DNA from: Acinetobacter pittii ANC 4050 | Lineage (GTDB): Bacteria > Pseudomonadota > Gammaproteobacteria > Pseudomonadales > Moraxellaceae | DNA: 64,000 nt | NCBI RefSeq assembly: GCF_000399685.1 | Contig: NZ_KB976987.1 | Span: forward strand, 2,743,954 to 2,807,953 | Reading direction: 5' to 3' | Part shown: positions 18,885-30,549 of the stretch, one piece after another | How the letters are laid out: each line of letters begins with the position of its first letter | Position numbering within the stretch: position 1 is the first letter of the stretch | The notes under the pieces: generated by a model | Seen by the model: only the letters and a program-made list of their open reading frames with translations | Database searches by the model: none | What the model was told of the DNA's origin: nothing | Program-made: the position numbers and the translations under genes

Positions 18885-19007
18885 AATCATTTCCTATCTT
18901 GTTTTTCAATCGATCATGTCGTTAGTCGGATAGAGCATTGCCATCAATATAAAAAAGATGATACTTATCTAGTATGAATACTGTTGCAATAAAAAAAATT
19001 GACTATT

Positions 19008-19493
19008 ATGGCTATTTTAAGAAGACTTCAGAACAATCCTACGATTTCAAAATTTCTATTTAATCACTATCCCCCTTATCGTGGTGCGGGGATTTATATT
19101 GAAATCATGAATTTAGAACTTTGCCATGTGCGTGTAAAGATGCCGCTGACTTGGAAAAACCAAAATTTAGTCGGTACACATTTTGGTGGAAGTCTGTATT
19201 CAATGGTTGACCCATTTTATATGATGATTCTTATGCATCATCTCGGATCAAAGTATATTGTTTGGGATAAAGCTGCTGAAATTAATTTTCTTTCGCCTGG
19301 TCGCAGTACTGTACATGCAGATATTCGAGTAGATTTAGCCGAAATTGAACAAATTCGTGAGCTTGCCGAAAACTACGCCCCTGTTTTAAGAACTTATCAT
19401 CTAAATATTTTTGATGAATCCGGGGTACGAATTGCAGAGGTTCAAAAAACACTTTATATCAGACGTAAAAAAGCTAAGCCTTTCTCTCAATAA
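19008..19493 (+). CDS. DUF4442 hotdog-fold thioesterase-like protein
   Basis: A 161-residue hotdog-fold protein of the DUF4442/YiiD-C type. The central helix carries GTHFGGSLYSMVDPFYMMIL, the usual position of the acyl-CoA binding segment, followed by WDKAAEINFLSPGRSTVHAD strands. Family members are presumed acyl-CoA thioesterases; the substrate is not known. The ATG at 19008 is preferred over an upstream TTG at 18999. It ends at a strong terminator. It is divergent from an Asp-nucleophile hydrolase gene; a shared role in lipid or xenobiotic metabolism is only a guess. Confidence 0.8.
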   Translation: MAILRRLQNNPTISKFLFNHYPPYRGAGIYIEIMNLELCHVRVKMPLTWKNQNLVGTHFGGSLYSMVDPFYMMILMHHLGSKYIVWDKAAEINFLSPGRSTVHADIRVDLAEIEQIRELAENYAPVLRTYHLNIFDESGVRIAEVQKTLYIRRKKAKPFSQ

Positions 19494-19523
19494 AAATAAG
19501 CGCTTATTAGCGCTTATTTTATA
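19493..19523. terminator. Bidirectional terminator
   Basis: A perfect 11-bp stem AAAATAAGCGC (19493-19503) and GCGCTTATTTT (19510-19520) with loop TTATTA lies between the hotdog gene and the convergent lipoprotein gene. Confidence 0.85.
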
Positions 19524-19537
19524 AATCTGCAAACCTT

Positions 19538-19894
19538 TTATTTTTTCTCTTCAATTGCTGCACCAGCACCACCACCGATTGCACCACCAATAGCAGCACC
19601 AGAGTCACCGCCAATCAATGCTTTACCTACAACAGAACCAATACCAGCACCAATTGCACTCTTGGTAGCTGTTTGTTTACTACCACCTTGGGTGTTAGAA
19701 CCTACGCCTGCACCGACTGCTGCACCTAAGCCTGCACCAATACCGCCACCAACATGGTTACCTAAACCACCACCAAGTGCTCCACCTGCTGCCGCTGCAC
19801 CAATACGCTGGTCAGATGGGCTCATATTTTGACAGCCTGTGAACATAAGTGTAGACAACATTAAAGCAGAAACTAATCCAATTGTTTTTTTCAT
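19538..19894 (-). CDS. Glycine-zipper lipoprotein (copy 1)
   Basis: A 118-residue small lipoprotein. The signal peptide ends in the lipobox LMFTGC followed by QNMSPSDQRIG. The mature part is an array of Gly/Ala repeats (GALGGGLGNHVGGGIGAGLG and later GAAIGGAIGGGAGAA) forming glycine-zipper helices, ending EEKK. Related Gly-zipper (SlyB/OmpA-like) proteins sit in the outer membrane. The ATG at 19894 gives the cleaner signal peptide; an in-frame codon at 19906 adds only four residues. It is a tandem paralogue of the next gene and appears separately transcribed. Function unknown. Confidence 0.85.
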   Translation of the reverse strand: MKKTIGLVSALMLSTLMFTGCQNMSPSDQRIGAAAAGGALGGGLGNHVGGGIGAGLGAAVGAGVGSNTQGGSKQTATKSAIGAGIGSVVGKALIGGDSGAAIGGAIGGGAGAAIEEKK

Positions 19895-20037
19895 GACCGT
19901 ACTCACTACTATTTGTCCTAATGAAAAGAATAATCCTCTTTTATGTGGAATTTGATCAGATTGTGTTATTCGTCTGTCCTAATCGATTGAGATTTTGTAA
20001 AACTCTTCCTTTTTACGTATTAACCTAAATTTTAATT

Positions 20038-20073
20038 ATAAAAAGAAGCCTCTATTCATATAAAGGCTTCTTT
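20038..20073 (-). terminator. Terminator of glycine-zipper gene copy 2
   Basis: AAAGAAGCCT (20042-20051) pairs perfectly with AGGCTTCTTT (20064-20073). On the reverse strand the stem runs into TTTTTAT. It lies 25 bases after the stop codon. Confidence 0.85.
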
Positions 20074-20098
20074 GATTTAAATCTTATTAAGGATACTT

Positions 20099-20464
20099 TT
20101 AGTATTTTCCTTTCTTCTCTTCATAAGCCGCGCCTGCACTACCACCAAGTGCTCCTCCAGCCGCTGCGCCAGTATCACCGCCGATGATAGCTCCACCTAA
20201 AACAGCGCCTAAACCTGCACCAATTGCACTGTTACGTACTGTTTTACTGCTAGATCCTTTTGCATTAGCTGCAACACCTGCGCCGAGTGCCGCTCCCAAG
20301 CCAGCACCAATATTACCGCCTACATGTTTTCCTACTGCACCGCCTGCACCGCCACCAATCGCTGCCGAACCAATACGTTTACTTTCTGGACTAGCATTTT
20401 GGCAACCAACGAATAAAGTTGTTGACATCAGGCCAACACTAACAATCATCATCATTTTTTTCAT
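20099..20464 (-). CDS. Glycine-zipper lipoprotein (copy 2)
   Basis: A 121-residue paralogue of the preceding lipoprotein. Its lipobox is LFVGC followed by QNASPESKRIG, and it shares the same order: hydrophobic signal, short polar linker, Gly/Ala zipper (GGGAGGAVGKHVGGNIGAGL, GDTGAAAGGALGGSAGAA) and charged end EEKKGKY. The ATG at 20464 directly precedes KKMMMIVSVGLM, a normal lipoprotein signal; an in-frame codon at 20485 adds a polar leader and is less likely. Outer-membrane anchoring is expected. The two genes probably arose by duplication. Confidence 0.85.
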   Translation of the reverse strand: MKKMMMIVSVGLMSTTLFVGCQNASPESKRIGSAAIGGGAGGAVGKHVGGNIGAGLGAALGAGVAANAKGSSSKTVRNSAIGAGLGAVLGGAIIGGDTGAAAGGALGGSAGAAYEEKKGKY

Positions 20465-20601
20465 TAGATTTACTCCAGTCTTCATATGCAGGTAGCCTAA
20501 TGTGTTTTTGTGGAGTCTTTATCCTGCTTAAGTAATAAAATAATGGCTCTTTAAGATGTTTATGTAATGACAACTTTTTATTGTTAAAAATAAAGATCAA
20601 T

Positions 20602-20629
20602 AAAAAAGGCACCCTGAGGTGCCTTTTTT
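20602..20629. terminator. rpoBC operon terminator
   Basis: A perfect 12-bp stem AAAAAAGGCACC (20602-20613) and GGTGCCTTTTTT (20618-20629) with tetraloop CTGA lies 15 bases after the rpoC stop codon. Confidence 0.95.
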
Positions 20630-20644
20630 ATTGCCATTTTAAAC

Positions 20645-23600
20645 TTAGAATTGTTCTGAGTTTAATGCTTGGCTGAATGCTTGGTCTACTTCGCTGAAGT
20701 CATTATGAAGCTCATGTTCCGCAGCTTCTGCTTCTTGACGACGACGTTCTAAGTGGTATGCAAGACCAGTACCTGCTGGGATCAAGCGACCTACTACAAC
20801 GTTTTCTTTCAAGCCACGTAAATCATCTTCTTTACCTGTTACAGCCGCTTCAGTTAACACACGAGTTGTTTCCTGGAACGATGCAGCAGAGATGAACGAG
20901 TCAGTAGAAAGCGATGCTTTAGTAATACCCATTAATTGACGTTCAAACTTCGCAGGGAATTTGTTCTGAGCCAAGACAGCTTGGTTCTCTTGAACAACGC
21001 GGATGTAATCCACTTGCTCGCCTTTAATGAAGCTTGTATCACCGCCATCAGTGATATCAACTTTACGCAACATTTGACGTACGATAACTTCAATGTGCTT
21101 ATCGTTGATTTTTACACCTTGAAGACGGTAAACGTCTTGAACTTCGTTCACGATGTAGTTGGTTAACGCAACTTCACCTTTCAAACGCAAGATGTCATGT
21201 GGGTTTTGTGGACCATCAGAAATAGTCTCACCACGGTTCACATGCTCGCCCTCGAACACGTTGATTTGACGCCATTTTGGAATCAACTCTTCGTAAATCT
21301 CAGAACCATCATCAGGAGTAATCACTAAACGGTTTTTACCTTTAGTTTCTTTACCAAAGCTTACAACACCTGATACTTCAGCAAGAATCGCATGTTCTTT
21401 TGGCTTACGCGCTTCGAACAAGTCAGCTACACGTGGAAGACCACCGGTAATATCACGAGTACGTGATGTTTCTTGTGGTACACGACCAATAACGTCACCC
21501 ACACCGATCGTTTCGCCATCACGGACAGTTACGATTGTGTTTTGTGGCAAGAAGTAGAACTGTTCGCCGCCATCTGTTGTATCCAACACGATTGCAGGAC
21601 GTAAATCTTTACCAGAAGCAGGACGAGCTGTTACAGGCAAGATTTCAACAGTAGTCATACCAGTTGCATCATCAGTTTTCGATGTTGCAGTTACGCCATC
21701 AGCGATTTGGCTGAAACGCGCTTTACCGGCAACTTCTGTTACCAATGGATGTGTATGCGGATCCCAAGTCGCTACGATACCGCCAGCTTCTACAGCTTCA
21801 CCATCTTTCAACAAGATGCTTGCACCGTAAGGAAGTTTATAACGCTCGCGCTCACGACCTAAATCATCGGCAATACCAATTTCACCTGAACGTGAAACTG
21901 AAACCAAATGGCCTTTTGCATGTTGTACAGTTTTCACGTTATGGAAACGTACAGTACCTTTGTTACGTACTTGAACACTGTTTGCAGCAGAAGTTCGGCT
22001 CGCAGCACCACCAACGTGGAACGTACGCATCGTTAACTGTGTACCTGGCTCACCAATTGATTGTGCAGCCATTACACCTACTGATTCACCTGGGTTCACC
22101 AAGTGACCACGTGCAAGGTCACGACCATAACAACGAGCACATACACCGAATGTTGATTCACATGCGATTACAGAACGTACTTTAACTTCATCGACACCAG
22201 CTTCTTCAAGCTGAGCTGCGATTTTCTCGTCAATTAACGTACCACGAGGTAATACAACTTCATCATCAGATGCACGACGTACATCTTCAGCAGTTACACG
22301 ACCTAAAACGCGGTCACGTAATGGCTCGATGACATCACCACCTTGAATGAATGGAGTCATTACTAAACCACCCGCTGTACCACAGTCAGGTTCAGTAATT
22401 ACCAAGTCTTGTGCTACGTCTACAAGACGACGAGTCAAGTAACCAGAGTTCGCAGTTTTCAATGCTGTATCGGCCAAACCTTTACGCGCACCGTGTGTTG
22501 AAATAAAGTACTGAAGTACTGTTAAACCTTCACGGAAGTTCGCTTTAATCGGAGTCTCAATAATCGAGCCATCCGGTTTTGCCATCAATCCACGCATACC
22601 AGCAAGCTGACGAATCTGCGCCGCACTACCACGGGCACCAGAGTCAGACATCATATAGATGCTGTTGAATGATTTTTGCTTCTCGTCTTCACCTTGTTTG
22701 TTTTTCACAAGTGTATAAGACAAGTTATCCATCATTGCTTTAGCAACTTGGTCGTTTGTACGCGCCCAGATATCGACAACTTTGTTATAACGCTCACCAG
22801 CAGTTACGAAACCTTGTTCGAACTGTTGTTCGATTTCACGAACTTCTGTTTCTGCTTTATCGATAATAGTGTGCTTAGTAGGTGGAATGAGCATGTCTTC
22901 CATACCTACAGATACACCTGAACGAGTCGCTTGACGGAAGCCCAAGTACATTAACTGGTCAGCAAAGATAACTGTATCTTTCAGACCAAGTTTACGGTAG
23001 CAAGAGTTGATCAATTTAGAGATGTTCTTTTTAGTCATCTCAAGGTTGATCATGTCAAAGCTTAAGCCTTGTGGAACAATTTCCCAAAGCAAACAACGAC
23101 CAGGAGTTGTATCAACAATAATAGTTTCGTGTTCACGTTCACCATTTTCATTGATCACAGTCTGATGTACACGTACTTTAACACGTGCATGGATCGCAAC
23201 CTGACCAGTAGCAAGCGCACGGTTTACTTCGTGAGTATCCGCAAACACCATGCCTTCACCTTTGGCATTTACAGCATCACGAGTGATGTAGTAAAGACCC
23301 AAGACAACGTCCTGAGAAGGAACGATGATCGGCTCACCGTTTGCTGGTGACAAGATGTTGTTTGTTGACATCATCAATGCACGAGCTTCTAACTGTGCTT
23401 CAAGTGTCAATGGAACGTGTACCGCCATTTGGTCACCATCGAAGTCGGCGTTAAACGCAGCACAAACGAGTGGGTGAAGACGGATTGCCTTACCTTCAAT
23501 AAGAATAGGTTCAAATGCTTGAAGACCTAAACGGTGAAGTGTTGGCGCACGGTTCAACATAACTGGATGTTGACGAATTACAGAAGCAAGAACGTCCCAA

Positions 23601-24838
23601 ACTTCCGGAGTCTCACGCTCAACCATTTTCTTCGCAGCTTTAATGGTAGTCGCCTGACCCGAAGCTTGTAGCTTCGCGAAAATGAATGGCTTGAATAATT
23701 CAAGTGCCATTTTCTTCGGAAGACCACATTGGTGAAGACGTAAAGTAGGACCTACAGTAATTACCGAACGACCAGAATAGTCAACACGCTTACCTAATAA
23801 GTTCTGACGGAAACGACCTTGTTTACCTTTGATCATATCTGCCAAAGATTTTAATGGACGTTTGTTAGAACCAGTAATCGCACGACCACGACGACCGTTA
23901 TCAAGCAATGCATCTACAGACTCTTGCAACATACGTTTTTCGTTACGTACGATGATATCTGGAGCAGCAAGGTCAAGAAGACGCTTCAAACGGTTGTTAC
24001 GGTTAATGACACGACGATATAAATCGTTCAAGTCAGAAGTCGCAAAACGACCACCTTCAAGTGGAACTAATGGACGTAAGTCAGGTGGAAGTACAGGAAG
24101 TACATTCATCACCATCCATTCTGGCTTGTTGTTTGAATCTTTGAATGCTTCCATCAATTTCAAGCGCTTAGACGCCTTTTTCAACTTCGTTTCAGAAGTT
24201 GTTTGAGGGATTTCTTCACGTAAACGTGCAATTTCAGCTTCAAGATCGATATCTTTCAACAAGTCCTGAACCGCTTCTGCACCCATTTTCGCAGTGAATT
24301 CATCACCGTGCTCTTCAAGTGCATTGAAGTATTCTTCGTCTGTTAAAAGTTGATACTTTTCAAACGGAGTCATACCAGGATCAGTTACAACGTATGATTC
24401 GAAATACAATACACGTTCGATATCACGTAGTGTCATATCAAGTAATAAACCGATACGGCTCGGTAACGATTTTAAGAACCAGATATGTGCAACTGGAGAA
24501 GCAAGCTCAATGTGACCCATACGTTCACGACGAACTTTCGCTGTAGTTACTTCAACGCCACATTTTTCACAAATGACGCCTTTGTATTTCATACGCTTGT
24601 ATTTACCACACAAGCATTCGTAATCTTTTACTGGACCAAAGATTTTGGCACAGAACAAACCGTCACGTTCTGGTTTAAAAGTACGGTAGTTAATTGTCTC
24701 AGGTTTTTTAACTTCACCATGAGACCATGACTTAATCATTTCTGGTGACGCAAGACCAATACGGATACGGTCAAACTCAATTGGTGCATGACCATCTGAG
24801 TCCGTTTTCTTACGCATGATATCGAGCAAGTCTTTCAA
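20645..24838 (-). CDS. rpoC: RpoC, RNA polymerase beta' subunit
   Basis: The largest RNA polymerase subunit, 1397 residues. The N-terminal zinc site [19 protein letters not shown], the RNA-exit and clamp region, the absolutely conserved catalytic Mg2+ loop [14 protein letters not shown], the second zinc site ([11 protein letters not shown]), the trigger-loop region ([19 protein letters not shown]) and the C-terminal omega-binding tail are all present and uninterrupted. It lies 86 bases after rpoB in the same transcript and ends at a strong terminator. No substitution of note was recognised by eye. Confidence 0.98.
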   Translation of the reverse strand: MKDLLDIMRKKTDSDGHAPIEFDRIRIGLASPEMIKSWSHGEVKKPETINYRTFKPERDGLFCAKIFGPVKDYECLCGKYKRMKYKGVICEKCGVEVTTAKVRRERMGHIELASPVAHIWFLKSLPSRIGLLLDMTLRDIERVLYFESYVVTDPGMTPFEKYQLLTDEEYFNALEEHGDEFTAKMGAEAVQDLLKDIDLEAEIARLREEIPQTTSETKLKKASKRLKLMEAFKDSNNKPEWMVMNVLPVLPPDLRPLVPLEGGRFATSDLNDLYRRVINRNNRLKRLLDLAAPDIIVRNEKRMLQESVDALLDNGRRGRAITGSNKRPLKSLADMIKGKQGRFRQNLLGKRVDYSGRSVITVGPTLRLHQCGLPKKMALELFKPFIFAKLQASGQATTIKAAKKMVERETPEVWDVLASVIRQHPVMLNRAPTLHRLGLQAFEPILIEGKAIRLHPLVCAAFNADFDGDQMAVHVPLTLEAQLEARALMMSTNNILSPANGEPIIVPSQDVVLGLYYITRDAVNAKGEGMVFADTHEVNRALATGQVAIHARVKVRVHQTVINENGEREHETIIVDTTPGRCLLWEIVPQGLSFDMINLEMTKKNISKLINSCYRKLGLKDTVIFADQLMYLGFRQATRSGVSVGMEDMLIPPTKHTIIDKAETEVREIEQQFEQGFVTAGERYNKVVDIWARTNDQVAKAMMDNLSYTLVKNKQGEDEKQKSFNSIYMMSDSGARGSAAQIRQLAGMRGLMAKPDGSIIETPIKANFREGLTVLQYFISTHGARKGLADTALKTANSGYLTRRLVDVAQDLVITEPDCGTAGGLVMTPFIQGGDVIEPLRDRVLGRVTAEDVRRASDDEVVLPRGTLIDEKIAAQLEEAGVDEVKVRSVIACESTFGVCARCYGRDLARGHLVNPGESVGVMAAQSIGEPGTQLTMRTFHVGGAASRTSAANSVQVRNKGTVRFHNVKTVQHAKGHLVSVSRSGEIGIADDLGRERERYKLPYGASILLKDGEAVEAGGIVATWDPHTHPLVTEVAGKARFSQIADGVTATSKTDDATGMTTVEILPVTARPASGKDLRPAIVLDTTDGGEQFYFLPQNTIVTVRDGETIGVGDVIGRVPQETSRTRDITGGLPRVADLFEARKPKEHAILAEVSGVVSFGKETKGKNRLVITPDDGSEIYEELIPKWRQINVFEGEHVNRGETISDGPQNPHDILRLKGEVALTNYIVNEVQDVYRLQGVKINDKHIEVIVRQMLRKVDITDGGDTSFIKGEQVDYIRVVQENQAVLAQNKFPAKFERQLMGITKASLSTDSFISAASFQETTRVLTEAAVTGKEDDLRGLKENVVVGRLIPAGTGLAYHLERRRQEAEAAEHELHNDFSEVDQAFSQALNSEQF

Positions 24839-24924
24839 TTTTTTTCTCCGTGTGTCGGGAAGCAGCGCTTACCCGACTGGGTCACAAATATTGTTTTTAC
24901 CTAAAAAATCGTGAGTCTTAAGAC

Positions 24925-27900
24925 TTAATCACCATTTTTCAGTTCAATGTTGATACCTAAAGAACGGATCTCTTTGGTCAATACGTTGAACGATTCAGGC
25001 ATACCCGGATCCATATAATGGTTACCATCTACAATATTCTTATAGATGCGTGTACGACCTTCAACGTCATCCGACTTAACAGTTAACATCTCTTGGAGAG
25101 TATATGCTGCGCCGTAAGCTTCAAGTGCCCAGACCTCCATCTCACCGAAACGCTGACCACCGAATTGTGCTTTACCACCAAGCGGTTGCTGTGTAACAAG
25201 AGAGTAAGAACCAGTTGAACGCGCATGCATCTTGTCGTCAACCAAGTGGTTCAATTTGAGCATGTACATGTAACCTACAGTTACAGGACGATCAAACTGT
25301 TCACCTGTACGGCCATCATACAATACTGTTTGACCTGTACGTGAAATACCAGCTAACTCAAGTAAGTCTTTAATTTGACTTTCTTCAGCACCATCAAATA
25401 CAGGAGTAGCTAAAGGCACACCAGCACGCAAGTTGCCTGAAAGTGCTAAGATTTCATCATCAGTTAAGCTATCAAGATCTTCTTGCTCACCACCGACTTT
25501 GTTATAAATCTTGTCTAAGAATTCACGCAGTTCTAAAACTGTACGTTGTTCTTTCAACATTTTCTCGATTTTATCACCAAGCCCTTTAGCCGCCATCCCT
25601 AAGTGAGTCTCAAGAATCTGACCCACGTTCATACGAGATGGTACACCCAGCGGGTTCAATACGATATCTACCGGCACACCGTTAGCATCGTGTGGCATGT
25701 CTTCAACAGGTAGGATGTTAGATACAACACCTTTGTTACCGTGACGACCAGCCATCTTATCACCAGGCTGAATACGACGTTTAACAGCTAAGTAAACTTT
25801 AACAACTTTCAATACACCAGTTGTTAATTCATCACCTGTTGCAAGCTTACGTTTCTTCTCAGCGAATTTCTCATCAATTTCTGCGCTCTTTTCTTTTAAG
25901 AACACTTGAATTTGAGTTAAACGCTCAGCGATTGCTTCATCTGCTGGTTGGATTTCAAGTAAATCAACAAGCTCTAAACCTGATAACACTTCTTCAACGA
26001 GTTTGTCACCACGTTTAGTTGAACCACCGCCATTAGACTCCTGGCCTTTAAGCAAACGAATTACACGCTCACGAGCTGCTTCTTCAAAGATCTTGTATTC
26101 TTCTTTCAAGTCTTTACGGTAAGCATCAAGCTGTGCTTTTTCGATAGCTAATGCACGATCATCTTTCTCTAAGCCATCACGAGTGAAGACTTGAACGTCG
26201 ATAACTGTACCTTTTGTACCAGATGGAACACGTAAAGATGAATCTTTAACATCAGCTGCTTTCTCACCAAAGATTGCGCGAAGCAATTTTTCTTCAGGAG
26301 TTAACTGAGTTTCACCTTTAGGGGTTACTTTACCAACAAGAATGTCGCCTGCTGTAACTTCAGCACCGATATAAACGATACCTGATTCATCAAGTTTAGA
26401 AAGTGCAGCTTCACCAACGTTAGGAATATCGGCAGTGATTTCTTCTGCACCTAACTTAGTATCACGCGCTACACAAGATAATTCTTGAATATGAATAGAA
26501 GTTAAACGGTCTTCTTGAAGTACACGCTCAGATAATAAGATCGAGTCTTCATAGTTGTAACCGTTCCAAGTCATGAACGCAACGCGCATGTTTTGACCAA
26601 GCGCAAGCTCGCCCATATCAGTAGACGGACCGTCTGCCAAGATATCACCGCGAGCAACTTTGTCGCCTAAATTCACGATAATATTTTGGTTGATACAAGT
26701 GTTCTGGTTAGAACGCGTATATTTAATGAGGTTGTAGATATCTACACCAGCCTCACCAGCAATCATTTCATCTTCGTTTACACGAATAACGATACGAGAA
26801 GCATCTACGTATTCAATTGCACCACCACGGTTTGCGATCACACACACACCAGAGTCACGTGCAACGTTCGCTTCCATACCTGTACCTACAAGCGGTTTAT
26901 CCGCACGTAGAGTAGGAACTGCCTGACGTTGCATGTTTGAACCCATAAGTGCACGGTTCGCGTCATCGTGTTCAAGGAATGGAATAAGTGATGCAGCAAC
27001 AGATACAACCTGCTGAGCAGAAACGTCCATATGCGTCACTTTTTCTGGTGGCATACGTACGAATTCACCTTGATGACGAACAGAAACAAACTCTTCTGTT
27101 AAGTTGCCATCTTTATCTACTGCAGAATCGGCCTGTGCAATAACAGTGCCTACTTCTTCAATCGCAGATAGGTATTCAACTGCATCAGTTACTCGACCAT
27201 CTACAACTTTGCGGTATGGCGTTTCCAAGAAACCGAAGTCATTTGCTTTTGCATACACAGAAAGCGAGTTGATCAAACCAATGTTTGGACCTTCCGGCGT
27301 TTCAATTGGACATACACGACCATAGTGAGTTTGATGTACGTCACGTACCTCAAAGCCCGCACGTTCACGTGTTAAACCACCAGGCCCAAGTGCTGATACA
27401 CGACGCTTGTGCGTAATCTCAGATAATGGGTTGTTTTGGTCCATGAACTGAGATAACTGGCTTGAACCAAAGAATTCTTTGATTGCAGCTGCAACTGGTT
27501 TAGCGTTAATTAAATCTTGCGGAGACAAGTTATCTGTTTCTGCTTGGCTTAAACGCTCTTTAACAGCACGTTCAACACGAACCAAACCAACACGGAATTG
27601 GTTCTCAGTCATTTCACCAACAGAACGTACACGACGGTTACCCAAGTGATCGATATCGTCGACTTCACCTTTACCGTTACGGATTTCAACTAATGTACGT
27701 AATACATCAATGATATCTTCGTGCGATAAAATACCTTCTACTTCACGTGACTTCTGGTCAGTACCAACTTCGTATGGACGACCCAAACGACGGTTGAACT
27801 TCATACGACCTACTGGAGATAAGTCATAACGCTCAGAAGAGAAGAATAAGTTATTGAATAAGTTTTCAGCAGCTTCTTTTGTTGGCGGCTCGCCTGGACG

Positions 27901-29013
27901 CATTACTTTATAAATTTCAACTAATGCTTCTTCACGGCCAGCTGTTGTATCTGCACGTAATGTGTCAGCAACAAACGAACCACGGTCAATATCGTTCGTA
28001 AACAAGATATTGAACTGTTTAACACCACCTTCTGCTAGTTTCACCATAACTTCATGGCTTAACAAAGTATTAGCAGCAATTACTTCACCATCACGTAAAG
28101 TAATATTTTCAGCAGTAATACGCTCATATAAGTATTCGTCAGGAACTGAAAGTTTTGTTAAACCAGCAGCTTCCATTTGACGTACGTGACGAGCATTAAT
28201 ACGTTTACCTTGCTCAACAATAACTTTACCGTCATTGTCAGCAATATCAAATTGCGCCATTTCCCCACGTAAACGTTCAGGGACTAGGTCAATCTGGTAA
28301 CTGCCCATATCAAGATACACAGGTACTTTTTCATAGAACAAATTCAAGATTTGTTCGTTGTTATAACCTAGTGCACGTAATACAACAGTAGCAAGTAATT
28401 TACGACGACGGTCAATACGTACGTAAACTAAGTCTTTCGCATCAAATTCGAAGTCTAACCATGAACCACGGTAAGGAATGATACGTGCTGAATACAACAC
28501 TTTACCACTTGAGTGGGTTTTACCTTTATCGTGATCAAAGAAAACGCCTGGTGAACGATGTAATTGAGATACGATTACACGCTCAGTACCATTAATGACG
28601 AATGTACCGTTTTCAGTCATGAGTGGAATTTCACCCATATAGACTTCTTGTTCTCGTACGTCTTTAATTGATTTAGTTTCGCGATCTTTAATAATCAAAC
28701 GAATTTTAACGCGCATTGGTGCCGCATAAGTCGAACCACGAAGAATACATTCGCGTACATCGAACTCAGGTTTACCAAGGCTATACTCAACAAATTCTAA
28801 AGCAGCATTGCCAGAATAACTTTCGATAGGAAAAACTGAACGAAATGCGGCTTGGAGACCGATATCTTCGCGGTTTTTTGGAGTTTTGCCATCTTGCAAG
28901 AATGTTCTGTACGAATCGACCTGAATCGATAGTAAGTACGGTGCATCCATTACTTGGGGCAATTTACCAAAATTCTTACGGATCCGTTTCTTTTCGGTAT
29001 ATGAGTATGCCAT
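24925..29013 (-). CDS. rpoB: RpoB, RNA polymerase beta subunit
   Basis: The 1362-residue beta subunit is intact. The rifampicin pocket reads [20 protein letters not shown] then [11 protein letters not shown], with the Asp, His and Ser positions where resistance substitutions normally occur all in the susceptible form. Other landmarks are [20 protein letters not shown] and, near the C-terminus, [20 protein letters not shown]. It is the first gene after the rplL attenuator region and is cotranscribed with rpoC. The length slightly exceeds the E. coli protein, as expected for Acinetobacter. Confidence 0.98.
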   Translation of the reverse strand: MAYSYTEKKRIRKNFGKLPQVMDAPYLLSIQVDSYRTFLQDGKTPKNREDIGLQAAFRSVFPIESYSGNAALEFVEYSLGKPEFDVRECILRGSTYAAPMRVKIRLIIKDRETKSIKDVREQEVYMGEIPLMTENGTFVINGTERVIVSQLHRSPGVFFDHDKGKTHSSGKVLYSARIIPYRGSWLDFEFDAKDLVYVRIDRRRKLLATVVLRALGYNNEQILNLFYEKVPVYLDMGSYQIDLVPERLRGEMAQFDIADNDGKVIVEQGKRINARHVRQMEAAGLTKLSVPDEYLYERITAENITLRDGEVIAANTLLSHEVMVKLAEGGVKQFNILFTNDIDRGSFVADTLRADTTAGREEALVEIYKVMRPGEPPTKEAAENLFNNLFFSSERYDLSPVGRMKFNRRLGRPYEVGTDQKSREVEGILSHEDIIDVLRTLVEIRNGKGEVDDIDHLGNRRVRSVGEMTENQFRVGLVRVERAVKERLSQAETDNLSPQDLINAKPVAAAIKEFFGSSQLSQFMDQNNPLSEITHKRRVSALGPGGLTRERAGFEVRDVHQTHYGRVCPIETPEGPNIGLINSLSVYAKANDFGFLETPYRKVVDGRVTDAVEYLSAIEEVGTVIAQADSAVDKDGNLTEEFVSVRHQGEFVRMPPEKVTHMDVSAQQVVSVAASLIPFLEHDDANRALMGSNMQRQAVPTLRADKPLVGTGMEANVARDSGVCVIANRGGAIEYVDASRIVIRVNEDEMIAGEAGVDIYNLIKYTRSNQNTCINQNIIVNLGDKVARGDILADGPSTDMGELALGQNMRVAFMTWNGYNYEDSILLSERVLQEDRLTSIHIQELSCVARDTKLGAEEITADIPNVGEAALSKLDESGIVYIGAEVTAGDILVGKVTPKGETQLTPEEKLLRAIFGEKAADVKDSSLRVPSGTKGTVIDVQVFTRDGLEKDDRALAIEKAQLDAYRKDLKEEYKIFEEAARERVIRLLKGQESNGGGSTKRGDKLVEEVLSGLELVDLLEIQPADEAIAERLTQIQVFLKEKSAEIDEKFAEKKRKLATGDELTTGVLKVVKVYLAVKRRIQPGDKMAGRHGNKGVVSNILPVEDMPHDANGVPVDIVLNPLGVPSRMNVGQILETHLGMAAKGLGDKIEKMLKEQRTVLELREFLDKIYNKVGGEQEDLDSLTDDEILALSGNLRAGVPLATPVFDGAEESQIKDLLELAGISRTGQTVLYDGRTGEQFDRPVTVGYMYMLKLNHLVDDKMHARSTGSYSLVTQQPLGGKAQFGGQRFGEMEVWALEAYGAAYTLQEMLTVKSDDVEGRTRIYKNIVDGNHYMDPGMPESFNVLTKEIRSLGINIELKNGD

Positions 29014-29245
29014 CTGGAGTCCTCGGAAAGTAAACTAAGCCCGCCTGCAGAACGGGCTCAGAAGGAATTACGCAGGCCGATATGGCCACCACTGTTTACA
29101 AATGCTGCAATTTTTAGTGGTATAAAAACGCTTAACAATATTTTTAAAAAAGAAAAATATTGGTAAACATTTGAAATTTCTTGTTTTATTTTGATTTTCT
29201 CAAAAATCAAACAAAACTTACAAAAATCGAGCCGATTATTGTAAC

Positions 29246-29309
29246 GCAAAAAGGCTGATGACCCAAGAGCCATCAGCCATTTTATGGAGCCGATTTAAAA
29301 ACCGACTCC
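29246..29309 (-). promoter_or_regulatory. rplL-rpoB attenuator/processing hairpins
   Basis: Just after rplL the message can form two hairpins. First, GGAGTCGGTTT pairs with AAATCGGCTCC (29286-29309, with G-U pairs). Second, GGCTGATG pairs with CATCAGCC (29253-29278), followed by TTTTTG. This position corresponds to the partial terminator and RNase III processing region known between rplL and rpoB in enteric bacteria. The remaining 29014-29245 spacer is AT-rich leader without a gene. Confidence 0.7.
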
Positions 29310-29317
29310 TTTTACAA

Positions 29318-29689
29318 TTACTTAAGTGTAACTGTAGCACCAGCTTCTTCAAGTTTCTTCTTAAGTTCTTCGCCTTCTTCTTTAGAAACGCCTTCTTTAA
29401 GAACTTGAGGAGCACCTTCAACTAGGTCTTTAGCTTCTTTAAGACCAAGGCCAGTTGCTTCACGAACTGCTTTAATTACAGCTACTTTGTTAGCACCGAA
29501 AGAAGTCAACTCAACGTTGAATTCAGATTGTTCTTCAGCAGCAGCAGCAGCGCCACCAGCTGGAGCAGCAACAGCAACAGCTGCAGCTGAAACGTTGAAC
29601 TTCTCTTCGAAAGCAGAAATTAATTCAACAAGTTCAAGAACAGTTTTTTCAGCAACTGCGTTTAAGATTTCTTCGTTAGTTAAAGCCAT
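29318..29689 (-). CDS. rplL: Ribosomal protein L7/L12
   Basis: The acidic stalk protein of the large subunit, 123 residues. The N-terminal dimerisation helices ([20 protein letters not shown]) lead to an Ala/Gly-rich hinge ([17 protein letters not shown]) and the C-terminal factor-binding domain with [20 protein letters not shown] and an [15 protein letters not shown] ending. It binds the L10 C-terminus in multiple copies and recruits GTPase factors including EF-Tu, encoded upstream in the same block. It follows rplJ after 42 bases. Confidence 0.98.
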   Translation of the reverse strand: MALTNEEILNAVAEKTVLELVELISAFEEKFNVSAAAVAVAAPAGGAAAAAEEQSEFNVELTSFGANKVAVIKAVREATGLGLKEAKDLVEGAPQVLKEGVSKEEGEELKKKLEEAGATVTLK

Positions 29690-29731
29690 GAGAATAACTC
29701 CAAATGGATATTGAATGGTGTGTAAAATTGA

Positions 29732-30238
29732 TTAAGCAGCTTCTGACTCGTTTTTCTCTTTGAGCGCTGTAATAAGGCGACCCAATTTCGAAATAGGAGC
29801 TTGAAGGACAGAGGCAAGCATAGTAAGAGCTTTCTCTTGGTTCGGAAGGTTTGCAATTACGCTAACGTCAGCACCTTGATAAACTTTGCCGTCAAATGCA
29901 GCAGCTTTTAACTCAAATGCTTTGTTAGTTTTAGCAAATTCTTCGAACAAACGTGCAGCTGCACCCATGTCATCTTCAGAAGTTGAAAAACCTAGAATTG
30001 TTGGACCAACAAGGTTGTCGTTCAAGATATTGAATTGAGTATCTTGAAGTGCGCGTTTAGCCAAAGTGTTACGTACAATACGTGTAGAAACACCTAACTT
30101 ACGAGCTTCAACACGAAGTGTTGTTAATTGCTCTACGCTTAAGCCTTGGTAGTCAGCAACAACGGCTGCAAACGCCTTAGAAGCAACTTCACTTACTTCC
30201 GCAACGATCTGTTTTTTGTCTTCAATAAGAAGAGCCAT
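29732..30238 (-). CDS. rplJ: Ribosomal protein L10
   Basis: L10 anchors the L7/L12 stalk to 23S rRNA and, as the L10-L7/L12 complex, represses its own mRNA by binding the leader. The 168-residue protein has KKQIVAEVSEVASKAFAAVV, the RNA-binding part around LRVEARKLGVSTRIVRNTLA and a C-terminal stalk-binding helix (LGRLITALKEKNESEAA). A perfect CTCC complement (AGGAGG) precedes the ATG. The long leader upstream is listed separately. Confidence 0.97.
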   Translation of the reverse strand: MALLIEDKKQIVAEVSEVASKAFAAVVADYQGLSVEQLTTLRVEARKLGVSTRIVRNTLAKRALQDTQFNILNDNLVGPTILGFSTSEDDMGAAARLFEEFAKTNKAFELKAAAFDGKVYQGADVSVIANLPNQEKALTMLASVLQAPISKLGRLITALKEKNESEAA

Positions 30239-30240
30239 TG

Positions 30241-30545
30241 TAAAACCTCCTAAGGTGATTTATGTACCCACTGGGCACACTCCCAATTCGTAAGCCTTTC
30301 GACTTACACGCGGAGGAGGAACAAATCACACCACCGCGTCTACGCAGGCTGTTTTATTAAGAAAAGTGCTATTCGAAAACAACATCTTTTCGCCTGAGGT
30401 CTTTGACGCTGATAAATTCTCATTTATCAATTCAAAGTCCGCCTGATGAGTAAGGGATAAGGCTTTAGCCTCCCCCAACCTAATAAAAAATATTTCTATT
30501 TAGGCTCTGTCCTCTATCAGGACTTTAAAATTCTTTACTAAGTCT
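30241..30545 (-). promoter_or_regulatory. L10 leader, autoregulatory mRNA element and rplJL promoter region
   Basis: The 311-base gap between rplA and rplJ has no gene but several inverted repeats on the reverse strand: GATAAAT/ATTTATC near 30411-30428, GTAAG/CTTAC near 30291-30308, and a G+C-rich segment with CTCCTCCGCG close to the start codon. Position and structure fit the L10(L12)4-binding leader that represses rplJL translation. The precise fold was not computed. Confidence 0.65.
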
Positions 30546-30549
30546 AAAC

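Noticed and set aside
21745..22185. 146-codon open frame opposite rpoC
   Set aside because: It is a shadow of the rpoC codon pattern: His/Leu-rich with no start signal.
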